From positions 28,991,452 to 29,055,451 of the forward strand of contig CM043800.1 of the NCBI GenBank assembly GCA_023974075.1: a DNA stretch of 64,000 nt, in the 5' to 3' direction. The notes under the pieces are model-generated. The model saw only the letters and a program-made list of their open reading frames with translations, made no database searches and was not told where the DNA came from. The translations under genes were made by a program, and so were the position numbers. Source of the DNA: Chaenocephalus aceratus. Its lineage: Eukaryota; Chordata; Actinopteri; Perciformes; Channichthyidae. Shown here piece by piece: positions 10,551-23,043 of this stretch; the first letter of the stretch is position 1, and each line of letters starts with the position of its first letter.

Positions 10551-11687
10551 GGCTGATTAGATTCAGCCCCTAGTTTTGCTGATATAGGCTTAGTTTGTCG
10601 GGGGACATCTTACTTCTTCCTTCTCTCTGTCTATACCTGTGTACTCTCATGTTCCGATTAACCCAGCTTCCCCAAATGTCTTTCTTTTTGGTGTCTATAT
10701 ACGCCGGGATCCGGAGTCATGGATGATCCTGTGGTCCTGGCTGGATCGAAATTAACTTTTTTCCTCAGTGTCCCACAACTGTCCCGAATTCTACTTTGTA
10801 TTGTCCCGGATATAACCAGCAGTGTCCCAAATTTAAATTTGTATCGTCGCCCCCCCAATTATGCAGAATACATATAATTTGATACTTTTTTGTCACTTAA
10901 TCATCACACCATAGACTCTGGTCCACCATGTAAGTTTAAAATACTTATTATTTTAAACATATGAATATTAGTCTGATCTGTTGCCTCTCCTAGAGTAGAA
11001 GGGAAGACAGTTGTTTTAAGACATGTTTTTCTATTGTTTCTCAATATCCAGACTAATTTATCATTGTCATGTCAACATTGAAGAATTCTGATTTGTATTT
11101 TTCAATTCAATATGGTATGGCTGTATGGTCTCTGTGTTTTATGATCGGAACCCTCTATCTGGCAATAAAAGTGGTATGAATGATAATAAAAAAACAGAAG
11201 TTCCATAATACAGTTTAATAAATGTATCTGTTTTCAGTTCTAATTACAAGTTATCCTCACAAGTCGTCAGTAGTACTATAGGAATATAAATTGATCTTCT
11301 ATCTTCATTCATGAATGTCAATCATCTTGCTCTCACTCACTCACCCACCCCCCCCCTAGGCACAAAAACAACTGGAACATTACTCTCTCTTAACATGACA
11401 CATTATTCTCATACCAGAGTTGATTGACAAACTAAAATTACCTTGCGACCCCCTTTCTAATCATCACCCAATCTGACTGACGTTCTTGACCAAAAAAAAG
11501 TAAAACACTAAAAAAAGATGAAAAGCTAAATGATTGAGATGGGTTTGGCTGCAGACCGCAGCAAGGAGGCGGATCCTATAGGGGCGTTTCCTATAGGGGC
11601 GTTTCCTAACTTTTTTTATCCAATAGCAACTTAAGGGATTCCAGCTGCTTTTATAAATCCTCGCAGAAGAAGTCATTCGTTCTAGTG

Positions 11688-13532
11688 ATGGGAATTCCGG
11701 CTCTTCTTGGTGAGCCGGATCATTTGGCTCACCAAGAAGAGCCGGCTCTTTCGGCTCCCAAAGGGCTCTTCAGTTTACCACATATTATACCTTTTAATTA
11801 AATAAAATGTAGCCCTGTTTTGACTAATGAGTTATATGTGTACACCAGGGTTTCCGCTAGGATTTTTTCTCGCCGGTCAAATGTCCGGGCAGAATTTATT
11901 TTACCGGACAAATTTGAAACTTACCGGTCATATTTCAATAATAATAATAAGAGTTGTGTAGCAGAGTTTCCGTAAGCAGGTCATTTACCGGACTATGAGC
12001 GGATATGCTGATGTTTAAAACTCAGTTCACGGGGCTCATTTTTATATTGCTTCAGTTTATAATCGTAACAGATCGAAAACATTCAGATACATTTTTCAAT
12101 AAATTATTCCACAAACAACAAACAACATAATTATTACATTCAAACAAACTACTTGTAGTAGATAACGTACATTATTCAGAAGTTTACATCAACTTTGAAT
12201 AATAACACGGGAGAAACGGAGCCTCTCTTTTCCCCTCTCCCTCCCTCTCTCTCTCCTAACAGCCCGTCAGTTTCTCATGCAGCTCCTGCAGTTCGCTAAA
12301 CAGAGGGCGGGGCTTCAGGTGATTATACAGAGCTGCGTGTCTCGGTCAGACTCAGCAGCTGATCTGATCTCTCTCTCGCGTCCGGTTAAACTTCACTCGC
12401 GTTTATGTCCATATCGATCAGATCCAGCTCTCCTGATCGGCCTTTATAGAGAGCACCGATCAAACTATTAAGAGTGAATATCGGCCGATAATGACCGGCG
12501 GCCGATCTATCGGAGTCTCCCTAATTATTACCAGACATTTTGACCGTCAGGTTTTGAATTTACCGTTTTTTTATAAATTTTACCAGCTAAAAACCGGTAA
12601 TTACCGGCTAACGGAAACCCTGGTGTACACATATATCACTTACATTATTCAAGACATCCTTTGTACTAAAGTATTCAAAAGTAAAAATTACATGTTTAAT
12701 ATAAATTATTTGCTGTGGCCAATTGTTTTCATTGCATTTACAGACTCGTGTAACTCTCTGATACCACCCAATGAATGCATTGACTTGCTTGTGGAACCAC
12801 GCTACACAAAACAGATGGCAACACCTATAACAACTATTTTTAAAAAGGGGCTACTGTATCAACCTATATAAAGTATATACATATAGTTTTTCTCCCTGCA
12901 GGAGAGGGGAGCGTGCTTTGAGACCAGCTGCTAGGCTGCAGCGGGGAGAAGAGGGGGACAAAAAGAGATCTCCATCCTCCGTGTTTTATTCTTATAGAAG
13001 TAAGAAGAGAAGTAATGGGGCAGAAACCCTCCTTTTTACGCAGCGGTCCAGACATAGACATCATAGCTACGGCGACACATATTCAGTTGCCAGTTACTTT
13101 TGGCATTAGGGCAGGGATATCTTTCAAGGTTTGACATAATGAATTGTGCTACTTTTAAAGCAAGCAACGATGTTTTCAAATCTGTAATCAAAAAGCTCCT
13201 CAACAACACTATAGAAGCAGTTCCTGCCGTTGTTACGTTAGTTCAAACAGTAACAACGGACTACTTTTCTTAGCGGATGCATGTCAATTTAAATCAATAC
13301 ATAAAACTAATTTTTAAATCAATAAAATCTTTTTCTAAATCCATAAAAGCATTTCAATTATTATTGGAAGTCATGTCGTTACTTTGTTGAGAATGTGGCC
13401 ATGTGTAATAAGCGGGATAATGTCCACATTGCACATTGCATAATGTGCCTTCATGCCGATCTAGATCCCTCCGCAAAAACAAAACAAAAAACGGCTCGTT
13501 CGCGGGCGAGAGCCGGCTCCCGTCGTTCACTA
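11688..13532. mobile_element. hAT-like element (hAT-D) with GGCTC/GAGCC ends
   Basis: Left end TAGTGATGGGAATTCCGGCTC; right end, reversed, TAGTGAACGACGGGAGCCGGCTC. Both subterminal zones are dense in GAGCCGGCTC palindromes, a pattern common in fish hAT elements. I could not find a clean 8-bp duplication, because the right flank runs straight into the arm of element C. Contains hAT-E. Confidence 0.5.
11846..12622. mobile_element. hAT MITE (hAT-E), innermost of the nest
   Basis: 777 bp with perfect 8-bp duplications GTGTACAC (11838-11845 and 12623-12630). Termini are CAGGGTTTCCGCTAGG on the left and CAGGGTTTCCGTTAGCCGG on the right (reversed). Subterminal zones repeat ACCGG words (accggtcaa, accggacaa, aaaccggtaa), probable transposase sites. 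No coding sequence, so non-autonomous. Confidence 0.9.
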
Positions 13533-13794
13533 TAGGAAACGCCCCTATAGGATCCGCCTCCTTGCTGCGGTCTGCAGCCAGACTCTATTGAAATGATTAG
13601 CTAAATGCCTTACGTTTTTGCAGCTAAAGATTTTAGCCTGGTCACTGACTGGCTGACAAAGAAAATACAAAAATGATAGGCTACACCTCTTATTCTGATC
13701 AACTGTATTTCACATCATTTTCACAAACTTCAAAAGAACATGACACCGCATTTTAGGACGTTTGTATGCATTGTAAGGCACACTTCAGTTGCTA

Positions 13795-13835
13795 GCATTA
13801 GTTAGCGCTAGCTAACGCTAGCGCTAGCTAACATT
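13795..13835. repeat. Short palindrome-rich GCTAGC cluster
   Basis: gttagcgctagctaac is followed directly by gctagcgctagctaac, giving overlapping perfect palindromes (GCTAGCGCTAGC). It lies in the right part of hAT-B. No function is apparent. Confidence 0.6.
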
Positions 13836-14891
13836 GGCACTTAAGACAACTAATTTACCACAGTGGAAGACGATGCATCATGACCAGGACTTGGGATGTT
13901 TTCGTTTCGGGAGTCGGCAGAATTGGGGCTTGCAACAGGGGGCTGTTTATTCAACCACCTCAGCATTTCTTTCTTCTGTTTTTAACTGTCGTGACCGTTG
14001 CATTAGCGCGAGTCTAGCAGCAGTCAGCAGCAGAGTGGATGACGTAGAATGCATTCTATGATTTGACAGCCCAATGACTTTGCAAATAACACCCATTTTG
14101 AAGTTTACTTTTAATTTTTTTTTCACAGTCCCGAAATAGTCCCAGACAAAATAGATTTGTGTCCCAGTAGGAATTTTTATGGTCCCCGGGACATCGGGAC
14201 ATCGTTAATTGCGAGCCCTGCCTGGATCGTGAGCCCTGGATCGCGAGTCGTGGCTGTGGTCCTGGATCATCGGTCCTGGATGGATATCCTCGTGGATTCA
14301 TCTTCCTATTATACACACATGCATTTCCAAACATTTGGACTACCTATGTTGCAAATGTATTATCTTTTCAATTTACACACGGCATCTATTGCACGTCTGT
14401 CCGTCCTGGGAGAGGGATCTCTCCTCTGTTGCTCTCCCTGAGGTTTCTCCCATTTTTCCCTTTAAACTGTGGGTTTTCTCCGGAAGTTTGTCCTTGTACG
14501 ATGTGAGGGTCTAAGGACAGAGGGTGTCGTATTGTCATACTGTGTATACATTCTGTACAGCACTGTGAAGACCACTGAGACAAATGTAACATTTGTGATA
14601 TTGGGCTATATAAATAAACCTTGATTGATTGATTGACAAGCATGGGTGACAGTGACATGAAATGACGACGAACAGACATGGAGCACAGGGAGAAGACTAA
14701 ATACACAGAAGGGTAATCACAGGACAAGACACAGCTGGGAAGGGGAGGAGAAACACAAGGGCAACAGGTGAACACACTCAGACAATTAGACACACAAGGG
14801 AAACTAACGACAGGGAGGAGGGACCAGACATTATACAAAGAGGAAAACATTTCAAAACAAAGGTGGAAAACATAAATCCAAAACCATGACA

Positions 14892-17800
14892 AATAGGTGA
14901 TTAGGACAGTGAGGCAACAAAATAGTAAATCTAAATAAAATAAAGCAAACATTTGAAACTATACATTACAAAAAAATGTTGCAGAAAAACGTTGGTGACT
15001 TTCCTCAAAGTGGTGAAGTGTGAAGCACATTTCAAGAGATCAGTGAGCAAATACCTCATGGTATAATCATATAATCGGATGTGTGTATTGTCAGTGCTAT
15101 TTATTAAGTGTGTGTCAGGACAAATTCCTTGTATATCTACTGCCAATCAAATGTACCTTCAGGTATATAAAAGCAACCTGAAGCTAAACCTGATTTCATG
15201 TTGATTATACCACAGCACTAGATGGATGTATTGAAAGTGATCTGGGCTTTGCTAGATCAAATGAGACTACTGAGCTTTTCTTCCTCATGCAATTAAAAAA
15301 ATCTCCCTAGGCATCTTAAACTTGTAGAAAAGTCTTAATGTAACCTCTGGCTTACACCTACAGTGGCTGAGAAGCTATACAGTGACGTGCAGCTCCTCGA
15401 CAAGTCACTTTAACTTCTAAAAAAACATCAGACTAGACAGGATGTGATTCAAATCTGTATGTATTACAATTTATATTTAATAAATGCGTGGGCTCAAACA
15501 GTTGCAAATACTGGGAAAAGCAGTAGCTTCCAGATTCAGATCCAAATCTCAGGGTGACATTTTCAATCCAGGCCTTCTGCCGCCCTGTGTGATTTGAGCT
15601 CACAGTGTTTTACAAATTCACATACTATCATCCTCAGTCCGGATCGGCTGACAATTGGTAAGTGAATAACTGTGACCTTTTCACAACTGAAGTGGTTAAC
15701 TCAAGCATGCTACAATTAAATGTTCCTTCTTTCCTATTTGTTTCCTCCTGTGTAAGGCAGAAGCTGGTAAGAGGCTTGGACACAACTAAACACCACATGC
15801 AGAGAACACAGAGAACCAAAGTCTTAGTTTACACACTGGCTCACTTCCCAGGCAAAACACAGCTTTTTTACTGATATTGTTTTCTTGCTCCCGGTGTTAT
15901 TTCAGCTCTATTCCTTTCTTTGATTAATATAGTCTTTCCTTGTTTCTGATGAATAAGCGGAGGAGATAAGTGAACAATAACAGATCAGTTATCCCTGAAG
16001 AAGCCACTGTTATTTTGCCTTTTCCAACAAGCAAATACTTGATCCCAAATAATTAGTTTCATATTTTTGGATGAAACACATATCAAAGCCCTCCTGTTTC
16101 CTATTAAGACCAATTATTTCAATAGGAATTGACATCATCTGGTGTCCAAGGTGGGCCAGTAAAGCAACAGCACAATCCTTGCCTACCCGCTGGCATGCAT
16201 TCAAATTCTTCGCTTTAGTCTGCACCAAGAATTGCCAACAAACGATTATTATGGGACGCAGCAGAAACAGCTGGCTGGTTCTGAGGGGGAAAAAGAAAAC
16301 AAATGCATTGAATTCCCAAGAAAGAAGCCTGTTATTAATTACAAAAGGGTTGACGGGGATGGCTTGAATCTCCTGAGCCTCGGAAAGCAGGGGGATCAAA
16401 GAAGAAATGAGGGGTGACAAATAACCTGCGGCCTGAGACTGCTGGATTTCAAGTGGTGAAGTGATAGGACAGGTGAGAGAGGGAGGGAAATATTTATAAC
16501 ATACTATACTAAAAGATGAATGGACAGAGAGATTTATCAATGTGGTTATTCCACATCTGCACCCTGTCATTAAGAAACTTACAGTTTTTATAAAAGAGTG
16601 GCAGTAAATGAAAGGCACTGTTAGACTGCACTGATTTAGACCATAATATAATTTCTCTTGCAGTTACAGCATCCACAAAAGTAATTGCTCACAAGTGTCT
16701 CGCCCAGCTATTTTCCTCAGAATTTTAATGGCATCGCTGACAAAGGGCAACTGGGGCAGCCTATTTTTCAGTTTGAGTCTCTGTTATTATTCGCCCGGTT
16801 CAATGTGTCACTAGTGTGCTGTCAATGGAGCTGTCAGTTAGACAAGCTTGGGCTTTTGGTGAATAGAAATCTGCCACACGTACGTTCCACCCAAACACAG
16901 GAAATAGTGTCCCCCACTTCTTTTCCAAACATGTGATCTCTGCTTGTTTCAGATGCCAGACCCAGCATGATGTCCTGACCACCATTTACACACGTCATCA
17001 AAAAAGCACAGTTAGGGATTGGTTTAATTATTTGTCTTTTAACCGATTCATTTAAATAAATCTGCCATACAGACATAAATCAGAGAAAAACCGTTGGAAC
17101 TATAAAAGTGTCAGAAATCTTGAATATTATTCATTTCATATCCTTTTCAGAGAACTTTAATAGGTTTTTATGTTACCCTTTGCTACACTGATATCTCAGA
17201 TATCTCAAACCTGAATCAAAGCTCATTGCGGGCAAACTGTGAAACAAACAAAAAAGGAACATCTGAGCTAAATCAAAGAAACTGCCAGCGTTGTGACAAG
17301 CGATAGAAATCATTCATCCTGTTTCACCGACTAGTCACGGTATCTTCTAAAGCGGAGAGACACAAGATTTAATTCCAGCTTTATTTTTACCTGCTCGTGC
17401 AACTTCTACATACTTTGAAGAAGAGTTTTAGATGATTGAATTATTTTGGATTAAGTAGTTTATTTGTCTTGCAGAGTGGCTTCATGTGTCTGACTGGGTT
17501 AAGTGGTTGGAATCTCCAATTTTAGGAGGAATGGTAAACTGGAGTCACGCTGCTTTCACGAGGTTGAGAGGAAATTGAATGAATTCATCACTTCCTTTCT
17601 TCTCAGTCATGAGGTTTGTTGCAGATACAAAAGTGATTAAAGACATGGTTATTTCAGAATATAAACAATAAGCATGTGTAGGCTTTGTTGTGCAAATCTG
17701 TAACTTATTCCAATACAATGTATGTGGAATAATATAAAGTCTCAACAAAGATGGGATAATCCAAACATTTGCATTCCTTTGTGAAATTGACAGGATGTGA

Positions 17801-20800
17801 TTATTACATGAATCGGACCTGCAGCTTTTTTGTGTTTATTATCTAACGGCAAATGTTAGCTTCTGAAGTTTCTCAAACAATTGCAGTATGCAGCTCCATT
17901 TAGTGAAACTTATGCTGATAACACTTCAATGGATTCCTGTGCTGTTTTAGCGTGCAGCTCACTCAAACACACAGCTTTTATGTCAACCCATTGATGTTTT
18001 CCCAGCTTCATATGAGATTTAACCAAACATTTCTTTCTATGAAGATTTATTATTTATCCTTTTTTTTATCCAAAAACGTCCCATTGAGAAACCATATCTC
18101 TTTTGCCAGGAGCTCCTGGTCTTTGGCAACAAAATACAATTTTAATATACAAATACAAATGGGGAAGGATTACATCAAATGACAAAAAAAAACAAAAACA
18201 AAGGATTAAGAGACCAAAAGAGTCAAGTTGGGGGACAGAAACACATAGGATAACATTGAACAGGTGGAAAGAAACTACTATCCAATGGGAAACTTGTATT
18301 GAGTTTGCTTCTTGTCAAAGTATGAAATAGTTTGGCCATAAAAAAACGTAATACATTTGTTTTAGAAGCCACTTTCTTTCCTCTTGTGGTCAGAATCAAT
18401 GCGGGAACAAATATGGGAGCAACCAAACATTGAAAGCTGCCAGCAGATTTATTTTACAGGAATAGGAAACCCCATCTCTACCCCTTAGTATCCTGCCCTG
18501 GTGGAGAAACCTTTTTCATATCTTTTTAGGCATCATGTTTTTTGTCATGCTTTACATCTTTAAATCCCCTGCTGCCTCTGCTTCTCGTTGTTTGAGCATT
18601 AAATACTCCATGAAAATCGAGGGCAACATTTGGATATGTTACCAAAACCATTTAATAAACCAGAAACAGCAGTTCCCAATTAAAAGCTTTAAAACATCAT
18701 CAACAAACGCCGGCTGGGACTAAGGGTGCCCGAGGTTTGCAGAGCGAATTAATGCTTGGATTTAGAATCATAACTGCTGAATTCCTGTGATAAGCTCAAT
18801 GAACCGTTTAAATCTAATATGATTTGAGATGATAGCATGTAAATAAAAACAAATGAAAAAAAAGATGGAGAGTTAAATGTATCTACATTGAATATTGGAT
18901 GAAATACAAATGTTGTGCTCAAGAACAACTTAATTCCTTAACTTTTCATCTAGCGCCACTAGCAGGAACAGCAACATATCAAACCCTGCTTGATGAACAT
19001 TCATGTTCCCCAGACAATGATCCTTAATTACTTTGGTGATAGCCTGACCTTTCCTGTAGTGATACCATGAGGTTTACAGTTTGCTATTATCAAAAGTCCT
19101 CAATAACTATTTAATAGATTGCTGTGACATTTGGAAGTGGCATTTATTGTACCCAAAGAATGAACTGTAACAACTTTGATCACAACATTTTATCAAGTGT
19201 CATCATCAGGTGAAGATCTAATTCAATCCAATACTCTGATTAGCGCCTAAATACTGTACCTGCAAAAAATAATGAGATCACATCACCCCCTACTTTCTGT
19301 TTTTTAACATATGCCAGTATGCTAACATGTACATTTTCATTTTGAACAGGAAAAGGAATTTAAAAAAAGGGCCCCAGCAGAAGACAGAAGGTTTTCTATT
19401 ACTTAGGGCAGCCACACGGTATAACTTTATGTCTTTTAAAGCACCCATTAGAGTACTGCATCTTGTTTTCTCCACTGGAAGTGCATCCTGGAGTGCCTTT
19501 GTTGCATTTATTTAAGTCATGGGGTCACCAAGGGAGGTCCCCCCCTGAGTCTCTGACTACCTACTATACATTCAGTTTAAAGTTCTTGTTACATTGATTG
19601 TTGCTTTAGAATAGAAGCTTTCTTGCTCAATGGCAGATAACATAAGCAATGCATTTGGATTATCTGGCCTTTACAGATGCAGATTGGTGGTAACCCTGTG
19701 AGCGAATTGATTCTCAGATGGATGACGCCACCGATCCGGACCACAAGACATTTTCCTGCTGATGTCATCAAAACGAGACAGCTACTGCGGAGACCCCAAC
19801 CTGCTCTCTTATGTCTTTACGTCTGAAGCTCTAAGGAGGATACAAGACCTAAAATCCCACAGCATCAAACATTTAGAAAAATCATTCATGTTTCTATGGA
19901 CAACAGAGTTTTTCATTTCACAACACTTATTTTATTTTCACTTCTGTCCCTTGGTGATAGTCGCTACGGCACAATTCAATCACAAAAAGAGAAAACACTC
20001 ATATAACTAATTTTCTTTTAATTGGAATCACGCCCTTCTGGCATTCTCAAGGGGAGCCATCTGTTCCCAAATTCATTTTTGTTCTCTCTTGTCAGTTTTC
20101 TCTGTGTAACTGAAATGCTGAACAAAAGGCGTGTTGCTTTGGTTGCTCAATACGCTGACAGAAACATTTCGTAATCTGAAAAATGTTAGATTATGAAAAA
20201 AGCAATGAGGTTAAAGCTCACTCATCATCTTTGGTAGCGATTGTGTGGCCATATGTTTCCAATTGCTATGGGGGAGTTATGTCTAATACATTTCAGTCTT
20301 ATATTTCCTCTGTGAAACCCATCTTTTTTTTGGTGTCACACCATCCTTGCTGTCAGTGAGGAGTACATAGTCTGTGAGAATTAGCCAACCTGAGCCAAAT
20401 TGTTTCCATCTCCTGGAGCACGGGGAATTGGGTCTCACAGGGCTCCTCTGTTTTTGAGGAAATGTAATTCTAGTGGCCTTGTAATGGATTGGGCTGTCTA
20501 CTTTTTTGTATTGTCTTTTCAATATCCACCTCAAAGGGCAATAAAGCCTCTCCACACCATTAGGCTCTGAAGGAATGAGTTGATATAAGTCTGCTGGTGA
20601 CCCCTTTTGTCCTTTCTGAAATGTGGGCTTGAGAGGCAGTGACCTTTGCTCCAGGGCCCTGAAGCTGTACAAAGGAAGCTCTTTCTGGTTATCAATACTC
20701 AACAGATCATACAACACCATTCTCTATAAAACAGCAGTTGTCATTAAGAATTATTCCAACATTCCAACATTATTCTGATAATTATTATCACAAACTTATC

Positions 20801-20828
20801 ACTAACCTTTTCGGAGAGACAAAAGTCT
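14892..20828. other. Low-repeat region without recognised genes
   Basis: About 6 kb with few repeat signatures. Reading frames reach 202 codons (minus, 16010-16618) but show no domain, no coherent codon bias and no splice context that I can support. The composition and lack of transposon debris would fit intronic or regulatory host DNA. Confidence 0.45.
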
Positions 20829-21068
20829 TAAAGGTCCCATATTATACTGTTTTTCATCAAATGAGGTTAAATTGTTAACATAGGTTCAGGAGCTTTTTTT
20901 CCTGAAATGTTCAGAATCTCGTTACACATACTGGACACATGTTTATGTGTAAAAGACAGGAACAAGTGGATTTTCCACAATAGGTGACCTTGAATACTTA
21001 TGTAAACTGAGGTTGTCACAAGGAAAGCAAGATCGTTTTTTTATCGATGCACGGAGAACAACACTAAC
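20828..21068 (+). mobile_element. Possible piggyBac-like MITE end (TTAA/AGGTCCC)
   Basis: TTAAAGGTCCCATATTAT at 20828-20845 resembles termini of fish MITEs that duplicate TTAA. The matching opposite end was not found; the Tc1 derivative at 21071 may have landed inside it. Confidence 0.3.
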
Positions 21069-21070
21069 TA

Positions 21071-21859
21071 CACTGAACAAAAATATAAATGCAACACTTT
21101 TGTTTTTGCTCCCATTTTTCATGAGATGAACTCAAAGATCTAAAACATTTTCTATATACACAAAATAACCATTTCTCTCAAATATTGTTCACAAATCTGA
21201 AAAAATCTGTGATAGTGAGCACTTCTCCTTTGCCGAGAAAATCCATCCCACCTCACAGGACAGTTTGTGCAGAAATTCTTTGGTTATGCAAACTGATTGT
21301 TGCAGCAGCTGTCCGAGTGGCTGGTCTCAGACGATCTTGGAGGTGAACATGCTGGATTTGGAGGTCCTGGGCTGGTGTGGTTACACGTGGTCTGCGGTTG
21401 TGAGGCCGGTTGGATGTACTTCCAAATTCTCTGAAACGCCTTTGGAGACGGTTTATGGTAGAGAAATGAACATTCAATTCACGGGCAACAGCTCTGGTGG
21501 ACATTCCTGCTGTCAGCATGCCAATTGCACGCTCCCTCAAAACTTGGGACATCTGTGGCATTGTGCTGTGTGATAAAACTGAACATTTAAGAGTGGCCTT
21601 TTATTGTGGCCAGCCTAAGGCACACCTGTGCAATAATCATGCTGTCTAATCAGCATCTTGATATGCCACACCTGTGAGGTGGGATGGATTATCTCGGCAA
21701 AGGAGAAGTGCTCACTATCACAGATTTTTTCAGATTTGTGAACAATATTTGAGAGAAATGGTTATTTTGTGTATATAGAAAATGTTTTAGATCTTTGAGT
21801 TCATCTCATGAAAAATGGGACCAAAAACAAAAGTGTTGCATTTATATTTTTGTTCAGTG
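21071..21859 (-). mobile_element. Tc1/mariner deletion derivative with about 190-bp TIRs
   Basis: The ends CACTGAACAAAAATATAAAT and its reverse complement lie at 21071 and 21859, with TA on both sides (21069-21070, 21860-21861). The inverted arms run about 190 bp and differ at only a few positions, for example gctccc against gaccaa-side changes near 21100 and 21820. Total 789 bp, about half a full Tc1 element. The interior keeps only the N-terminal DNA-binding part of the transposase, so it can move only in trans. Confidence 0.92.
21253..21561 (-). pseudogene. Tc1 transposase N-terminal HTH domain, truncated
   Basis: 102 codons beginning MPQMSQVLRERAIGMLTAGM. Helix-turn-helix signatures STRAVARELNVHFSTINRLQ and the linker RRFREFGSTSNRPHNRRPRV are typical of the paired-like Tc1 DNA-binding region. 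The frame runs into the right TIR and ends at residue 102, before the DDE catalytic domain. An intact Tc1 transposase is about 340 residues. The fragment could still bind TIR DNA if translated. Confidence 0.88.
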
Positions 21860-21861
21860 TA

Positions 21862-23043
21862 GTTTATAATAAATATGACTCACTGCACGAAAAAGAGCAA
21901 GGAACCGTCTGCAGGGGTTAAGATCAGGTTTGAGATTGGAGACTCACCAGTTCTGAGTCTGACTGGGAAAATGTGGTTAGGGGAAATTAAATGAATAATA
22001 CTTCCCGCTCCCTCAATAAGCAGCTTCCTCATAAGAGCTCCTTTAAAGCGGCTCGGTGAGCAGCAGAAAGCAGACTGTGGCCGTGCTGGGAAACAGTGGA
22101 AGTGGGTTGAATGAGTGAAAAGGGGCGACATTGTGCTCAGCTGTCATTCCCCGGATAAATAAACACTCGAAACAAACTCGGAGAGATGTTCTCTTAGATT
22201 AAATTACACCTATCTGGAAAATGTGATACAGCTCCGGGTGGAACGTGTGGCATGTTTCCGTAAAAAGTGCTGATGTGAAACAGATCAGATATTGTTCCTC
22301 CCAGTCCATAACCGACAGTGTTTCGTCAGATTGTCTTTTAAAGATATCAAGAATTTTAAAACTGTTAAGAGCTGAAAGTTCTACATCTGCTTGCTGTGAT
22401 GTTAAAAACATAAATCAAACTTGTTGACAGCACCGCTAGGTTTTAATTTAGATTATCACAGATGTGCTTCTTTGGTGAGTGACTCTCCCATAAGGCTTTA
22501 AAAAAATCTACAGGGATATATATATTTTCCCCCTCAGATGATAAATGAACAGGCCTCTCTGTTGTCAGCTACTATTTATCAGGCGAGGGGTTACCAAGCC
22601 TTCTGTATATCTGGAGCATGTTTTTTTCTGTTGCGTGATACATATGAGAGTTTGCCTCATCTATTAGTTTTCTGATGACATATTCATCTGATCGGGCAGG
22701 AGGGATTCCACAGGAAAACAGCGGAAGTGTTTAAACACATTAGCTCCTGTTTAGGTGATAACGGCTGAGATGCAGTCGGCTCTGTCACATTTCTCTGCTT
22801 ATATGTTTGCAGATATCTAAGTGGAGCGGCGCGCTGCGTGTTACCTTGTTGCAGCAGATAAGGCTTCAGGGAGATGCTGTGTTCATCACTTTACAGGAGT
22901 GAAATAAGATGGTGTCTCTCTGCTGGCGGGTGAAAATGTCATCAACCCATAAAAAAAGATAGATAAAAAGAGTGGGTGATGTCCCGAATGTCACCTCTTT
23001 ATTTTGTTTTACCTCGATGTTTGTGGTAGCCTCGTTCAAGCTC
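21862..23043. other. No gene recognised
   Basis: About 1.2 kb between the Tc1 derivative and the LTR element. Only short frames, and no repeat ends that I can identify. Confidence 0.45.

Larger units (their letters stand above)
11533..13598. mobile_element. Unclassified TIR element (element C)
   Basis: Inverted arms: ggctgcagaccgcagcaagg followed by aggcggatcctataggggcg at 11550-11600, and the reverse complement at 13533-13585. The arms include one (right) or two (left) copies of cctataggggcgttt. AGCTAAATG flanks both sides (11524-11532, 13599-13607), a possible 9-bp duplication that might suggest a Mutator-like element. I do not recognise the family. It contains hAT-D. Confidence 0.5.
10749..14221 (+). 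mobile_element. hAT-like element with GTCCC subterminal repeats (hAT-B), itself nested
   Basis: Interrupts the LINE 3' UTR; CTGGATCG occurs at both edges (10741-10748, 14222-14229), consistent with an 8-bp duplication. The right end, reversed, starts CAGGGCTCGCAATTAACG. The left end keeps the inner part (AAATTAAC) but seems to lack the outermost bases, so the left boundary is uncertain. Both subterminal regions carry repeated GTCCC/GTCCCGG words (10770-10830 and 14125-14200). The core contains element C. No transposase is recognisable. Confidence 0.6.
7449..14634 (+). mobile_element. 5'-truncated L2-type LINE inserted in the LTR, with nested hATs
   Basis: The insertion is bounded by an 11-bp duplication, GACAAGCATGG, at about 7438-7448 and 14635-14645. 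It begins inside the LINE ORF, so it is 5'-truncated. It ends in a 3' UTR with ctatataaataaaccttgat and a GATT tail, usual for fish L2-like elements. The LINE proper is only about 2.4 kb (7449-7511, 8794-10748, 14229-14634). The rest is a hAT insertion at 7512-8793 and a composite at 10749-14221. The same 3' UTR is seen at 39900-40585. Confidence 0.85.
4867..14891 (-). mobile_element. Non-autonomous LTR retrotransposon, copy 1, heavily nested
   Basis: Minus-strand LTR element. Its 5' LTR begins at 14891 (TGTCATGG on the minus strand) and ends at 7250, but is split by the LINE at 7449-14634; without the insert the LTR is about 455 bp. Internal DNA from 7249 down to about 4867 has a proline-rich tandem-repeat ORF and no protease, RT or integrase. 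No 3' LTR is visible below 4867, so the 3' side is lost. The copy at 23044-28503 has the same LTR, the same boundary sequence and the same ORF start. Mobilisation in trans is inferred. Confidence 0.75.

Noticed and set aside
13834..14061. 75-codon plus-strand frame in hAT-B
   Set aside because: No transposase motif and no conserved composition.
16010..16618. 202-codon minus-strand ORF
   Set aside because: No recognisable domain, hydrophobic but irregular composition, no splice or promoter context; a chance open frame is more likely.
20283..20720. 145-codon minus-strand ORF
   Set aside because: No domain recognised and no neighbouring exon structure.
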